From positions 1-63,814 of the IMG/VR virus record IMGVR_UViG_3300025449_000447: a stretch of DNA of 63,814 nt; one strand, written 5' to 3'. Below are positions 46,552 through 55,700 of this stretch, piece after piece; the first letter of the stretch is position 1, and each line of letters begins with the position of its first letter. A program made the translations under genes and the position numbers. The DNA comes from a virus. The notes beneath the pieces were generated by a model. It was given only the letters and a program-made list of their open reading frames with translations. It was not told where the DNA came from and did no database searches.

Positions 46552-49500
46552 ATGGCAGCTTTAACGATACATCATTACCTAGACATTATTGATTCTTTCA
46601 TCAATAATCTCACGAATTCTTCTAAATCTTATTATCTGTTCATGGGCAGACCACAGCCATGGGTAAATGATTCTGGTGCAAATGATGATACTGCTGTTCA
46701 ACCTGCAGATGGCTCAGTAAATCAACACGAATCTACAATCTATAATGATATTGTTTTTGGGAAACTAATCTCAAATACAAATGTTTCATATATGATCCCA
46801 AGATATGATTGGGCCAATAACACATATTACGACAGATACGATCAGTTTGATGCTAATCTCTATTCTAAGGCATTTTATGTTCTTAACGACAATTATGAAG
46901 TCTATAAATGCATAGACAACAATAATGGCGCAAATTCTACAGTAAAACCTTCTCTTACTTCTACGATTGGAACATTCCAAACAGGCGATGGCTATACTTG
47001 GAAATATATGTATAGTGTTGGTTCTGACGCAAATACCAATTTTACAAGTACTACATATATTCCTGTGACACCAAATAATTATGTAACTGGTAATGCTGTT
47101 GGTGGCACAATCGACGTTATTAGATTGTTAAACGGTGGTAACAACTATCAGGCACATTACAGTGGATTTTTACAAGGAACCGTAAACAATTATGTGGTAA
47201 CTCTTGATGCTAATGCTGCTCCTATCGACAATTATTATGTGGGTTCTTCGATGTATCTTAAATCTGGTTTCGGCGCAGGCCAGATCCGTAAGATTACCAA
47301 TTACAATGGCGCAAACAAACTGGTTCGTGTAGATTCACCATTTGATACTTTTATCAATTTTAATCTTGATGGTTATAGTGGCAATTTTAATGTTGGTGAT
47401 ACTCTAACACAAAATATCGATAGTATCGCAGTTTCTTACACAAAAGGCATATTCCAAGTTGGTGACAGTATAGTTCAATCTGATACAGGAGCAAACGGAA
47501 CTATCGTTACAGCAAACTCTACTGTATATAAAGTCGTAAGAAATAGTCTTGCTACAACGTTCTCGTTAGGTTATCCGTTCATCAATACATCTCAATCTGG
47601 CACTCTCAAGAGTGGTAATGTTAATATCATATCTGGTAATAATTGGGTTATTGCCAATGGTGGGACTTCATTTACCTCGAATTATTCTGCTAATGACTAT
47701 ATTCGCGTTGGTTCTGATGCTAATACAAATGTCAGACGTGTTACCTCTGTCAACAGCACAGTTATTATCGTAGATTCTCCTTTTGGTAATTCAGCGACTG
47801 CAAATGTTCATTATTCTATGCCATACGTTGCTGAACCTCTTTCTATATCATTGCTCTCAGCGAATGGTACTGTATCAAATACAAATCTTAATGGCGTATC
47901 AATAAACATCACTAATCCAAACATACTTGGTTATTATTACATAATCGGCGAAAAAGTTAACATGGTTGACGGAAGTGGTATCAACCAAGGCGTTTCTGCT
48001 ACAGTATCTTTTGCCAATTCTTCAACAGTAATATTAACAAATGTTTCAGGTACTGGATTTATAGGTGGAGATACTTATTTCCTAAAAGGCGAATCATCAC
48101 TATTAGAAAATACTATTCATGCTGTAACCAGTTATCCTAACATAACAATCTCTAGTCCAATCGGAACATTTATATCTGGGCAAAACATATTCTCAAAAGA
48201 TTCTGCTAATCTGCAGATTACTCATGGTTATGCAAACGTAATATCTTATTATACTATTCCGAATCAGTTAACAGAATATGTCATATCTCCAACTGTTAAT
48301 ATTGTTGGTGATGGTAGTGGTGCTCTCGCATACTCAACTGTTAATACTGATATAAAATCAACTTTGATTATTGACTCAACAAATACTATATCGTTTACTG
48401 CTGGTGAAATCGTGTATCAGAGTGATGGTACAGCCAATATTGGTTTGGGTATCCTTTATCAAGCAAATAGTTCTACTCTATCAATCAGTAATACTATCGG
48501 TTCATTTACTGTTTCGCCAAACTCAACATTCTATATCACAGGATTTACTTCTGGCGCCACAGCAAATGTTGTATCATATAATTTTTCTGCTACATCAAAT
48601 AACATATCTAGAGTAATAGTAATCAATCCAGGCCAAGGATATACTTCTGCTAATGTTACTCTAACATCAAATAACACATATGGCAATGGTGCTCTGGCTG
48701 CAGCAACTATATCTCCAATTTTAGGCCATGGTTCCGATACTCATGCAGAGCTTGGTGCTAGATATGCTGGGGTTTCTGTGTTGATAGATAGCCCAACCAA
48801 TGAATCTTATAAATTTCCTGTCTATGGAAAATACAGAAGAGTAGGTATTATCGAAAACCCATTATTTGCTGATGCAATGATACAGGTTGGTGATTTTGAC
48901 AGAGTTAAACTTACTATCACAAATAAAAATGCCAATACATTTGTTCCAGGAGAGATTGTAATTCAATCTAATACGAATGCAGCTGGTATCGTTGTTTATG
49001 GTAACACAACATATCTAGAGTTGAGAAATGTTAAAGGAACATTTAGCGCCAATGGAAAATACGCAAACGGCAGTTCTTCTAACGATAACATCTTAGCTCT
49101 CAGCTCACTAACAACTGCAAATGTTTCCTTGTCTAATGTGGCTTATTTTAACGTCTATTCAAATGTTGATATCATTTCAGAAACATATTCTGGTGCTAGC
49201 GCATATCTTAAAAGTATTCCAGGCGGCCAAAACTCAAATCTATTCTTGACTAATGTAACAGGAAAATTCGAATATAATGACATCGTATATGATGCAGGGT
49301 CGAATGCTTATGCTAATGTTACAGCAATATATGCTGCAAACGGTACTATTGATGTTACTTCTTCGTTTGGCCGTAAATTTAGCCAGACAGTTCGTTTCCC
49401 ATTAACATCAAATACCGCAGCATTTCAGCAATTTGAATATGTTAAACAACAGACTTCTAATTCTATTGGTCGCGTAATAAGCAATAATAACGAATTCGAT

Positions 49501-49926
49501 TTTGCTATTGAATTACCCAGTGGTTCGTTTGACACTGGAAACTGGGTAGTCAGTCAGAATACTGGAGCTAATGCAATAGTAACATTCGCAAATAGCACAT
49601 ATTTAAGAGTAACTGCAGCAAATGGACAATTTTATGCTACGGATAACATTATAAATAATCTTGGTATTACTGCAGAAATTGCTAGTGTTTATCCTGTCTT
49701 AGTTCTTGGTGATATACAAGGTCCAAGATTCCAAGCAGGTTCTCTATCAGGTAATGTTGTTGGTACCGATTCTGGTGCGATTGGTAAGTGTTTGCTGAAT
49801 AATAATAACATATTGTATCCGGATTTGGTTCGTGATTCAGGTGCTGTTACTTATATAGAAAACGTATCTCCATTCACAATAACTAACACATCTCAAGAGA
49901 GTGTAAGACTTATTATTAAATTTTAG
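46552..49926 (+). CDS. 8: Enlarged gp8-like baseplate wedge protein with repeat insertion
   Basis: 1124 residues against 334 in T4. The N-terminal 180 residues carry gp8 features (YYLFMGRPQPW, MIPRYDWANN, VYKCIDNNNGANST, GDGYTWKYMYSVG). The C-terminus SGAVTYIENVSPFTITNTSQ with ESVRLIIKF matches the gp8 end. Between them about 900 residues of tandem beta modules of the form F-x-x-G-E-x-V-x-Q-S...G...ANST...G-x-F are inserted. One module (about 604-680) is close to one in the 860-residue protein at 55701. AGGAAAA-type signals are weak. Confidence 0.82.
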   Translation: MAALTIHHYLDIIDSFINNLTNSSKSYYLFMGRPQPWVNDSGANDDTAVQPADGSVNQHESTIYNDIVFGKLISNTNVSYMIPRYDWANNTYYDRYDQFDANLYSKAFYVLNDNYEVYKCIDNNNGANSTVKPSLTSTIGTFQTGDGYTWKYMYSVGSDANTNFTSTTYIPVTPNNYVTGNAVGGTIDVIRLLNGGNNYQAHYSGFLQGTVNNYVVTLDANAAPIDNYYVGSSMYLKSGFGAGQIRKITNYNGANKLVRVDSPFDTFINFNLDGYSGNFNVGDTLTQNIDSIAVSYTKGIFQVGDSIVQSDTGANGTIVTANSTVYKVVRNSLATTFSLGYPFINTSQSGTLKSGNVNIISGNNWVIANGGTSFTSNYSANDYIRVGSDANTNVRRVTSVNSTVIIVDSPFGNSATANVHYSMPYVAEPLSISLLSANGTVSNTNLNGVSINITNPNILGYYYIIGEKVNMVDGSGINQGVSATVSFANSSTVILTNVSGTGFIGGDTYFLKGESSLLENTIHAVTSYPNITISSPIGTFISGQNIFSKDSANLQITHGYANVISYYTIPNQLTEYVISPTVNIVGDGSGALAYSTVNTDIKSTLIIDSTNTISFTAGEIVYQSDGTANIGLGILYQANSSTLSISNTIGSFTVSPNSTFYITGFTSGATANVVSYNFSATSNNISRVIVINPGQGYTSANVTLTSNNTYGNGALAAATISPILGHGSDTHAELGARYAGVSVLIDSPTNESYKFPVYGKYRRVGIIENPLFADAMIQVGDFDRVKLTITNKNANTFVPGEIVIQSNTNAAGIVVYGNTTYLELRNVKGTFSANGKYANGSSSNDNILALSSLTTANVSLSNVAYFNVYSNVDIISETYSGASAYLKSIPGGQNSNLFLTNVTGKFEYNDIVYDAGSNAYANVTAIYAANGTIDVTSSFGRKFSQTVRFPLTSNTAAFQQFEYVKQQTSNSIGRVISNNNEFDFAIELPSGSFDTGNWVVSQNTGANAIVTFANSTYLRVTAANGQFYATDNIINNLGITAEIASVYPVLVLGDIQGPRFQAGSLSGNVVGTDSGAIGKCLLNNNNILYPDLVRDSGAVTYIENVSPFTITNTSQESVRLIIKF

Positions 49927-49934
49927 AGGAAAAT

Positions 49935-52900
49935 ATGGCTCTTCAAACAGATCTATCCCGCTCGCCTTACTTTGATGACTACGATGTAAATAAGAATTTT
50001 TATCGTGTTCTTTACCGCCCATCTGTTGCTGTTCAGGCTCGCGAACTTAATCAGATGCAGACAATATTACAAGATCAAATTGATAAATTTGGGCGTAATA
50101 TTTTTAAAGAAGGTTCTGTCACAGAAGGTTGTGCATTTACTTTTGATGATAAGTATAATTACGTAAAAATTAACGATACATATGCTAATGGCGCCGCATT
50201 TACTATTACAGATTTCCAAGATAAAGTAATTACTAATGGATTTGGTTTAAGAGCTATCGTTCATAATACTGTAGCAGGTTTTATAACACAAGATCCTGAT
50301 CTTAACACTCTTTATGTAAAATACATCAATTCAGTAACAAATAATGGTATAACATATACAGCATTCTCTAACAACGATAATCTTGTTGTTACTACACAGG
50401 CTAACGTGGCTGTTGGTAACCTTACTGTTGCGACTGTAACCAATTCAACAGGCGTTGGATATGCCTTTACGACTACAGCCGGAACCATCTATAAAAAAGG
50501 TTTCTTTATTAGCGTTCAGCCTCAGACATTAATTGTTTCAAAATATGATAATATGCCAGATGGTATCTCTGTTGGTTTTGATGCTACTGAAAATATCATT
50601 ACACCAGAAGCTGATTCTTCTCTTTATGATAACGCAGCTGGTTCGCCAAACTATGCAGCTCCAGGAGCACACCGTTTACAATTAATTCCTACTCTCGTAA
50701 CTAGATATGCAAATAACATATCTAACACTTCTTCTTTCTTTTCTTTGTGCGATTTTAAAAGCGGTAAACCCGTTTCTATCAAAAATGATCCACAATATGC
50801 TCTACTTGGTGCACAAATTGCACAGAGAACATATGAAACGAATGGTAATTATGTTGTTTATCCTTTTGTTCTCTCTACAGAAGCAAAAGCTGCCAATGAT
50901 GCTTTAAATTCTACATATGTAAATCTTGTTTCTTCTGCTGGTCTTGGATATGTTGAAGGATATAGAGTACAATATGTCAACAACAATAAAATAAACCTTA
51001 GAAGATCAACAGATTACGATACTGTAAAAAATGTTGTTGTTAGCGCAAATTATGGTTATTATATCAATGTTAATAATTTCTGTGGTGAATTTAATACTGA
51101 TCAATTATACCAAGTAGAATTACACAGCGTTGCAAAAACAGCTGTTACTAGTGGCACTTTGTTAAGCACTGGATATTCTAGCTCTACTAGAATCGGAACA
51201 GCATATCTTCGTGGATTTATGTTCAGTTCTGGTAATATCGGCAGTGGTTCAGATATCTATACAGCATATCTATTTGATGTGCAGATGAATCCAGGTAAAA
51301 ATTTCAGCGCTGTTAAGAGTATCATCAACTATCAATCTTCTGCAGTTGTTGGTGTTGCTGACGTTATTCAGACATATGATTCTACTGTTAATGCGAATAT
51401 TTCTAAGATTCAGAGCGCCCAGTTTAACAACATGATTTATCCTTTTGGTCAGAAAGCGCTGAAAGAAAACGGTTTCAATAACACACAGTATGTTTATCGC
51501 GATAAGAAAACATCATCGTTCGGCGTTCCATCTCTTTCTGGTGGAGCGATGTCTTTCACTTTAAGTTCTGCTGACGGTACTGCAACAGAATCTTTTAATG
51601 TTTCTGGCACTCTTTCTCCTGCTCAGACTACAGAATTTTTAGTAGTCCCAACAGTATCAGGATATACTTCTAACTATACTGGTACAGTATCAACATCTGG
51701 AAACACAGTAACTGGTTCTTCTGATGCTGCTTTCCTATCTCATTTTGTTCCAGGCGATTATATCAGTATTGGTGGCTCTAATTTCCTAGTAACATTCGTT
51801 GCTAATAATACTTCTCTGAATACAATCGGTTCAGTATCAGGTTCTGGCTCATTTGCAAAAGCATTCCCAGCTGGAGTTCCTATCGACTTTACTAGAGGAA
51901 ATAGATCAGTTGTTATTAGCGGAACAACTGCGACTTTTACTCTAAATGAGACTTTATCTGCATCGTTCAACGCCAAGATCTATTATGACGTTCTTCGTTC
52001 TTCTACTGTAGCGATCAAAAAACAAATTAAAAAGAATGTTATCGTTCAAATAAATTGCGCAAGTCATTCTGCTACAACTAATGGCCCATATTCTCTTGGT
52101 TTCCCAGATGTTTATAAGATTAATGCGATTTATCTAAACGAAGGAACATATTCTAACTCTGGTATTAATCTATCATCTGCTTTTAAATTTGACAATGGCC
52201 AGAGAGATAATTATTACGATCTCGCAACGATTACTCCTATTTCTGCTAATTTAGATGCAAATACTCGCATTTATGTTGATATGCAAGTGTTTACTTATGA
52301 TCAATCGTCAGGTAAAGGTTTCTTTACTGCAAACTCTTATCCTATAGACAATGCTAATACTGCAAATACAACAGCAATTCAGACTGCTGCTATTCCTCAA
52401 TATACAGCAACTGATGGTTCTATTTTTGATTTAAGAGACTGTGTTGATTTTAGACCTTTCGCGGCAAACACAGCAAATCCTGCGGCAAATTCTTCAAATT
52501 TTGCATCAACTGCTACTACAAATCCATCAGGAACATTAACATTTAGTCTTTCTTCTAAACATTCTTCCTCAGGGACTTATCTTCCTACACCAAATCAAAA
52601 TTTTGAATCTGATATTCAACATTATTTGTCAAGAATTGATAAAGCTGTGATTAAAACAAATGGTGATTTTATTATCGTAGAAGGTAATCCATCAAATTCT
52701 CCTATTCCTCCTGTAGATCAACCTGGGGCGATGACTCTTGGGATTATTACCGTTCCGCCATATCCATCATTAGCAACCCCAGAAGCCAATGATGCTAAAA
52801 GATATGATTATGCAATAACAAATTCAATTACTCAGATTAAAAGATACACCATGAAAGATATTGGTGTTCTTTCTAATAAAATTGATAATCTGGAATATTA

Positions 52901-55688
52901 TACTTCTCTCTCTTTGTTAGAAACACAAGCCAAAAATACTCTTGTGCGCTCGAGCGCGACAGGTCAAAACAGATTCCAAAATGGTATTCTTGTCGATCCT
53001 TTTAGAGGCCATGACATAGGTAACACTCTAGATCCAAATTATAATATAGCTATTGATACTGTTAAGTCTGAATTGAGACCATTTTTTGATCAGTTCCGTA
53101 GACCTATGAAATATAGCCAAGATTTAAGCACAAACACTGTAAAAAAAGGTAATGCTGTTCTTTTAAATTATACAGAAACACAATATATTTCTCAAAATTA
53201 TGCAAGTAAATATAGAAATTGTATTGAAGGTAATATATATGTTTGGTCTGGCGAAATAAATTTCATTCCTCCTGGGGATACACAACCAGATCTTACTAAG
53301 AGCCCAGACGTTGTTAATAATATTGATCTTGCTTCTAATTTTGTTAATATTTCTGCTGCATATGGTACACAATGGGGTAATTGGCAAACAACAAGTTCAG
53401 CGACTGATTCTAAGATAGCTGGAACTGATTATAGTTCTGTTACAGATTCTTATGGAAATATTATCAACACTACCTCAACACAAACAGCAACTACTACTAA
53501 CACTCAACAACAGCGTGCTGGCACACAACTTGCTGTTACTACTAGCACAAATCAATATAATGTGGGAACATTCGTAACAGATGTTTCAACATTACCTTAT
53601 GTAAAATCTATTGCAGTAACTGTGATAGCTCATGGATTAAAACCAGGAAGTAGAGTCTATGGTTTCATAAACAATATAGACGTGAATCATTATCTTGGGC
53701 CAGCTAATAGTTCTTATGTTCCGTCAGGAAATTTAGGCGATCCATTGATTGTTGATAGTAATGGAAATTTATATGCACAATTAATAATTCCGCCAAATAC
53801 TTTTAGATCAACGACTCTAGAAATGAATCTTTATGATGTTCCTAACCCAGTAACAGGTATAGATGCTATAACAACAAAAGCTACAGGTAATTTTTACGGT
53901 TCAAACATAAGTATAGCAAAGGGATCTTCTATATTAAATGCAAGAGAAGCTGTTGTTTCGGTTCAACAAGTTACAGATCAACAGACTATAACTCAAACTG
54001 TAGTAACAAGTAATTCTAGTGTTGTTGTTATACCTGCTCCAGCACCACCAGAGCCTCCATATAATCCTTACGGAGATAGTATTCCTGCTGCTTCTGATGG
54101 AAATAGTTATGATGGCGGCGGTGGTTGTTGTTTTGATCCAGATACGAAAGTTCTTATGGCTGATGGGTCTTGGAAAAAGATTTCAGATATTTTAGAAGGC
54201 GAACAAGTTATAGGTTCCACAGGTAATGTTAATACAGTTACAGGAACAAAATCAACAACTGTTCAAGACCGTATGATGAAAAAAATCAAAGGATATGATT
54301 TCTTTGCTACCGATGACCATCTGTTCTTAACCAATAATGGCTGGAAAACTTGGAGACCTGATAGATTAATTATAAACAACAGAGAAAATGCTGTTTTCTT
54401 AGAAGGAGAAAACCGTTATACTCCTCTTAATGACAAAGATATTCTTACTTTATTTAAAGATGGAAAAGTAACGAGTGTTCCATATTCTGAATTAGAAATT
54501 GAAGATCATATCTTTAATCCTGACTTTGTCGTTCATGATTTACATCTTGATGGCGATCAATCGTATATTGTTGAAGAATTTGTTGTCCATAACTGTGGTG
54601 GTGGTGGATGTGGATGTTGTTTTGATCCAGAAGCTTCTGTACTGATGGCTGATAAATCTCTGAAAAAAATTAAAGATGTCGAAATCGGAGATTTAGTTGT
54701 CGGTTATGGTGGTCAAATAAATAAAGTTGTAAACGTAAAAACCACAACGGTAAATGATAGACCGATGAAAGGATTTAATGGTTTTGCGTTTGCCACTGAT
54801 GACCATCTGTTCCTTACTATCAATGGTTGGAAAACATTTAATCCACAAAGAGTTTTTGACAACAATTTAGATGTCAGAGTTTACCTAACTGGCGAAAACA
54901 AAACAACCCCTCTAAATGAGAACGATTCATTTGTAATGATGGGCATTTATGAACACAATGAAATTTCAATGAGCAGCCTATCTTATAAAGATTTAGATGT
55001 TATCACAGAAATAAAAGATAATGATTATGTTGTTTATGATCTTACCCTTGATGGTAACCATACTTATGTTGTTGAGGGATTTGTTGTTCATAACTGTGAC
55101 GGATGTTCTTGTTTCTTGGCCGGAAGTTTAATAACAATGGCAGATGGATCTGTAAAAGTAATTGAAGATGTAAAAGTAGGAGAATATGTCCTAGGAGCTT
55201 TTGGCGAACACAATATAATTCTTGGTAAAGATAATGTTGTGCTTGGTAATAGATCGATGTATAAAATCAATTCAGAACATGATACTGCTGGGGATCATCC
55301 TCACGTTTCTAAAGATAAAAAATTCTATTCTTTTGAGGTAGATGCAATTTATAAAGAATGGGGTGGTTCTTATCCCGTAATTCTAGAAAACGATGAAATT
55401 GATATTTTAATCAATAAAGGATTAAATAAAGATAGAGTCCATCAATTAGAACTTGGTGTTGAACTTAAGACTGTAGATTCTTCTAAAGTCGTAGAAGAAA
55501 TATTGGTATACGATATGCCACCAGAAACAAAGCTCTACAATTTTGTTGTTGGCGGGAGTCATACTTACTTTGTTAATGGTTACGCTGTAACTGGATGGCC
55601 TAGAGAAGATGACTTTGATTATGATAAATGGGAGTCAAAAGGAATTCAATTGACTCTTGATGATTATAGAATAAATACAAAGAAGTAA
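49935..55688 (+). CDS. Giant baseplate/tail protein (DUF4815-like) with three C-terminal Hint (intein-like) domains
   Basis: 1917 residues. Residues 1-1390 are a virion protein starting SPYFDDYDVNKNFYRVLYRP, then VQARELNQMQTILQDQI, the DUF4815 type of T4-like phages. Then come three Hint domains. Hint1 C1399-N1553 has CFDPDTKVLMADGS, TDDH (1459-1462) and VVHN followed by Cys1554. Hint2 C1562-N1720 has CFDPEASVLMADKS, TDDH (1621-1624) and VVHN followed by Cys1721. Hint3, about 1726-1887, has CFLAGSLITMADGS but ends YAVTGW without His-Asn. Short Gly/Cys linkers separate them. No homing endonuclease domain. Hints 1 and 2 have every residue needed for splicing or cleavage; whether they do is untested. 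Confidence 0.85.
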   Translation: MALQTDLSRSPYFDDYDVNKNFYRVLYRPSVAVQARELNQMQTILQDQIDKFGRNIFKEGSVTEGCAFTFDDKYNYVKINDTYANGAAFTITDFQDKVITNGFGLRAIVHNTVAGFITQDPDLNTLYVKYINSVTNNGITYTAFSNNDNLVVTTQANVAVGNLTVATVTNSTGVGYAFTTTAGTIYKKGFFISVQPQTLIVSKYDNMPDGISVGFDATENIITPEADSSLYDNAAGSPNYAAPGAHRLQLIPTLVTRYANNISNTSSFFSLCDFKSGKPVSIKNDPQYALLGAQIAQRTYETNGNYVVYPFVLSTEAKAANDALNSTYVNLVSSAGLGYVEGYRVQYVNNNKINLRRSTDYDTVKNVVVSANYGYYINVNNFCGEFNTDQLYQVELHSVAKTAVTSGTLLSTGYSSSTRIGTAYLRGFMFSSGNIGSGSDIYTAYLFDVQMNPGKNFSAVKSIINYQSSAVVGVADVIQTYDSTVNANISKIQSAQFNNMIYPFGQKALKENGFNNTQYVYRDKKTSSFGVPSLSGGAMSFTLSSADGTATESFNVSGTLSPAQTTEFLVVPTVSGYTSNYTGTVSTSGNTVTGSSDAAFLSHFVPGDYISIGGSNFLVTFVANNTSLNTIGSVSGSGSFAKAFPAGVPIDFTRGNRSVVISGTTATFTLNETLSASFNAKIYYDVLRSSTVAIKKQIKKNVIVQINCASHSATTNGPYSLGFPDVYKINAIYLNEGTYSNSGINLSSAFKFDNGQRDNYYDLATITPISANLDANTRIYVDMQVFTYDQSSGKGFFTANSYPIDNANTANTTAIQTAAIPQYTATDGSIFDLRDCVDFRPFAANTANPAANSSNFASTATTNPSGTLTFSLSSKHSSSGTYLPTPNQNFESDIQHYLSRIDKAVIKTNGDFIIVEGNPSNSPIPPVDQPGAMTLGIITVPPYPSLATPEANDAKRYDYAITNSITQIKRYTMKDIGVLSNKIDNLEYYTSLSLLETQAKNTLVRSSATGQNRFQNGILVDPFRGHDIGNTLDPNYNIAIDTVKSELRPFFDQFRRPMKYSQDLSTNTVKKGNAVLLNYTETQYISQNYASKYRNCIEGNIYVWSGEINFIPPGDTQPDLTKSPDVVNNIDLASNFVNISAAYGTQWGNWQTTSSATDSKIAGTDYSSVTDSYGNIINTTSTQTATTTNTQQQRAGTQLAVTTSTNQYNVGTFVTDVSTLPYVKSIAVTVIAHGLKPGSRVYGFINNIDVNHYLGPANSSYVPSGNLGDPLIVDSNGNLYAQLIIPPNTFRSTTLEMNLYDVPNPVTGIDAITTKATGNFYGSNISIAKGSSILNAREAVVSVQQVTDQQTITQTVVTSNSSVVVIPAPAPPEPPYNPYGDSIPAASDGNSYDGGGGCCFDPDTKVLMADGSWKKISDILEGEQVIGSTGNVNTVTGTKSTTVQDRMMKKIKGYDFFATDDHLFLTNNGWKTWRPDRLIINNRENAVFLEGENRYTPLNDKDILTLFKDGKVTSVPYSELEIEDHIFNPDFVVHDLHLDGDQSYIVEEFVVHNCGGGGCGCCFDPEASVLMADKSLKKIKDVEIGDLVVGYGGQINKVVNVKTTTVNDRPMKGFNGFAFATDDHLFLTINGWKTFNPQRVFDNNLDVRVYLTGENKTTPLNENDSFVMMGIYEHNEISMSSLSYKDLDVITEIKDNDYVVYDLTLDGNHTYVVEGFVVHNCDGCSCFLAGSLITMADGSVKVIEDVKVGEYVLGAFGEHNIILGKDNVVLGNRSMYKINSEHDTAGDHPHVSKDKKFYSFEVDAIYKEWGGSYPVILENDEIDILINKGLNKDRVHQLELGVELKTVDSSKVVEEILVYDMPPETKLYNFVVGGSHTYFVNGYAVTGWPREDDFDYDKWESKGIQLTLDDYRINTKK
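54129..54593 (+). other. Hint domain 1 (mini-intein-like)
   Basis: 155 residues, Cys1399 to Asn1553: block A Cys, TxxH block B (TDDH), block F HDLHLDGDQSYIVEEF (usual His replaced by Gln), terminal His-Asn and +1 Cys. Upstream sequence is GGGGC. Confidence 0.8.
54618..55094 (+). other. Hint domain 2 (mini-intein-like)
   Basis: 159 residues, Cys1562 to Asn1720, clearly paralogous to Hint 1 (shared CFDP, VLMAD, DDHLFLT-NGWKT, GEN, FVVHNC). Block F has the usual His (LDGNHTYVVEGF). Confidence 0.82.
55110..55595 (+). other. Hint domain 3 (no C-terminal His-Asn)
   Basis: About 162 residues from Cys1726. It has the block A CFLAGSLITMADGS and block F NFVVGGSHTYFVNGY, but ends VTGW instead of His-Asn-Cys; block B is DTAGDH. 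N-S acyl shift is possible, Asn cyclisation is not. A 30-residue acidic tail follows. Confidence 0.75.
55670..55677 (+). promoter_or_regulatory. Possible late promoter before the 860-residue gene
   Basis: AATAAATA followed by C, inside the last codons of the Hint-bearing gene, 31 bases before the next start. Confidence 0.45.
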
Positions 55689-55700
55689 TTAGGGGTAAAA

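Noticed and set aside
54129-55094. Hint domains as ordinary homing inteins
   Set aside because: They are 155-159 residues with no LAGLIDADG or HNH insertion, and the host protein and site are not typical for inteins; described instead as mini-intein or intein-like domains.
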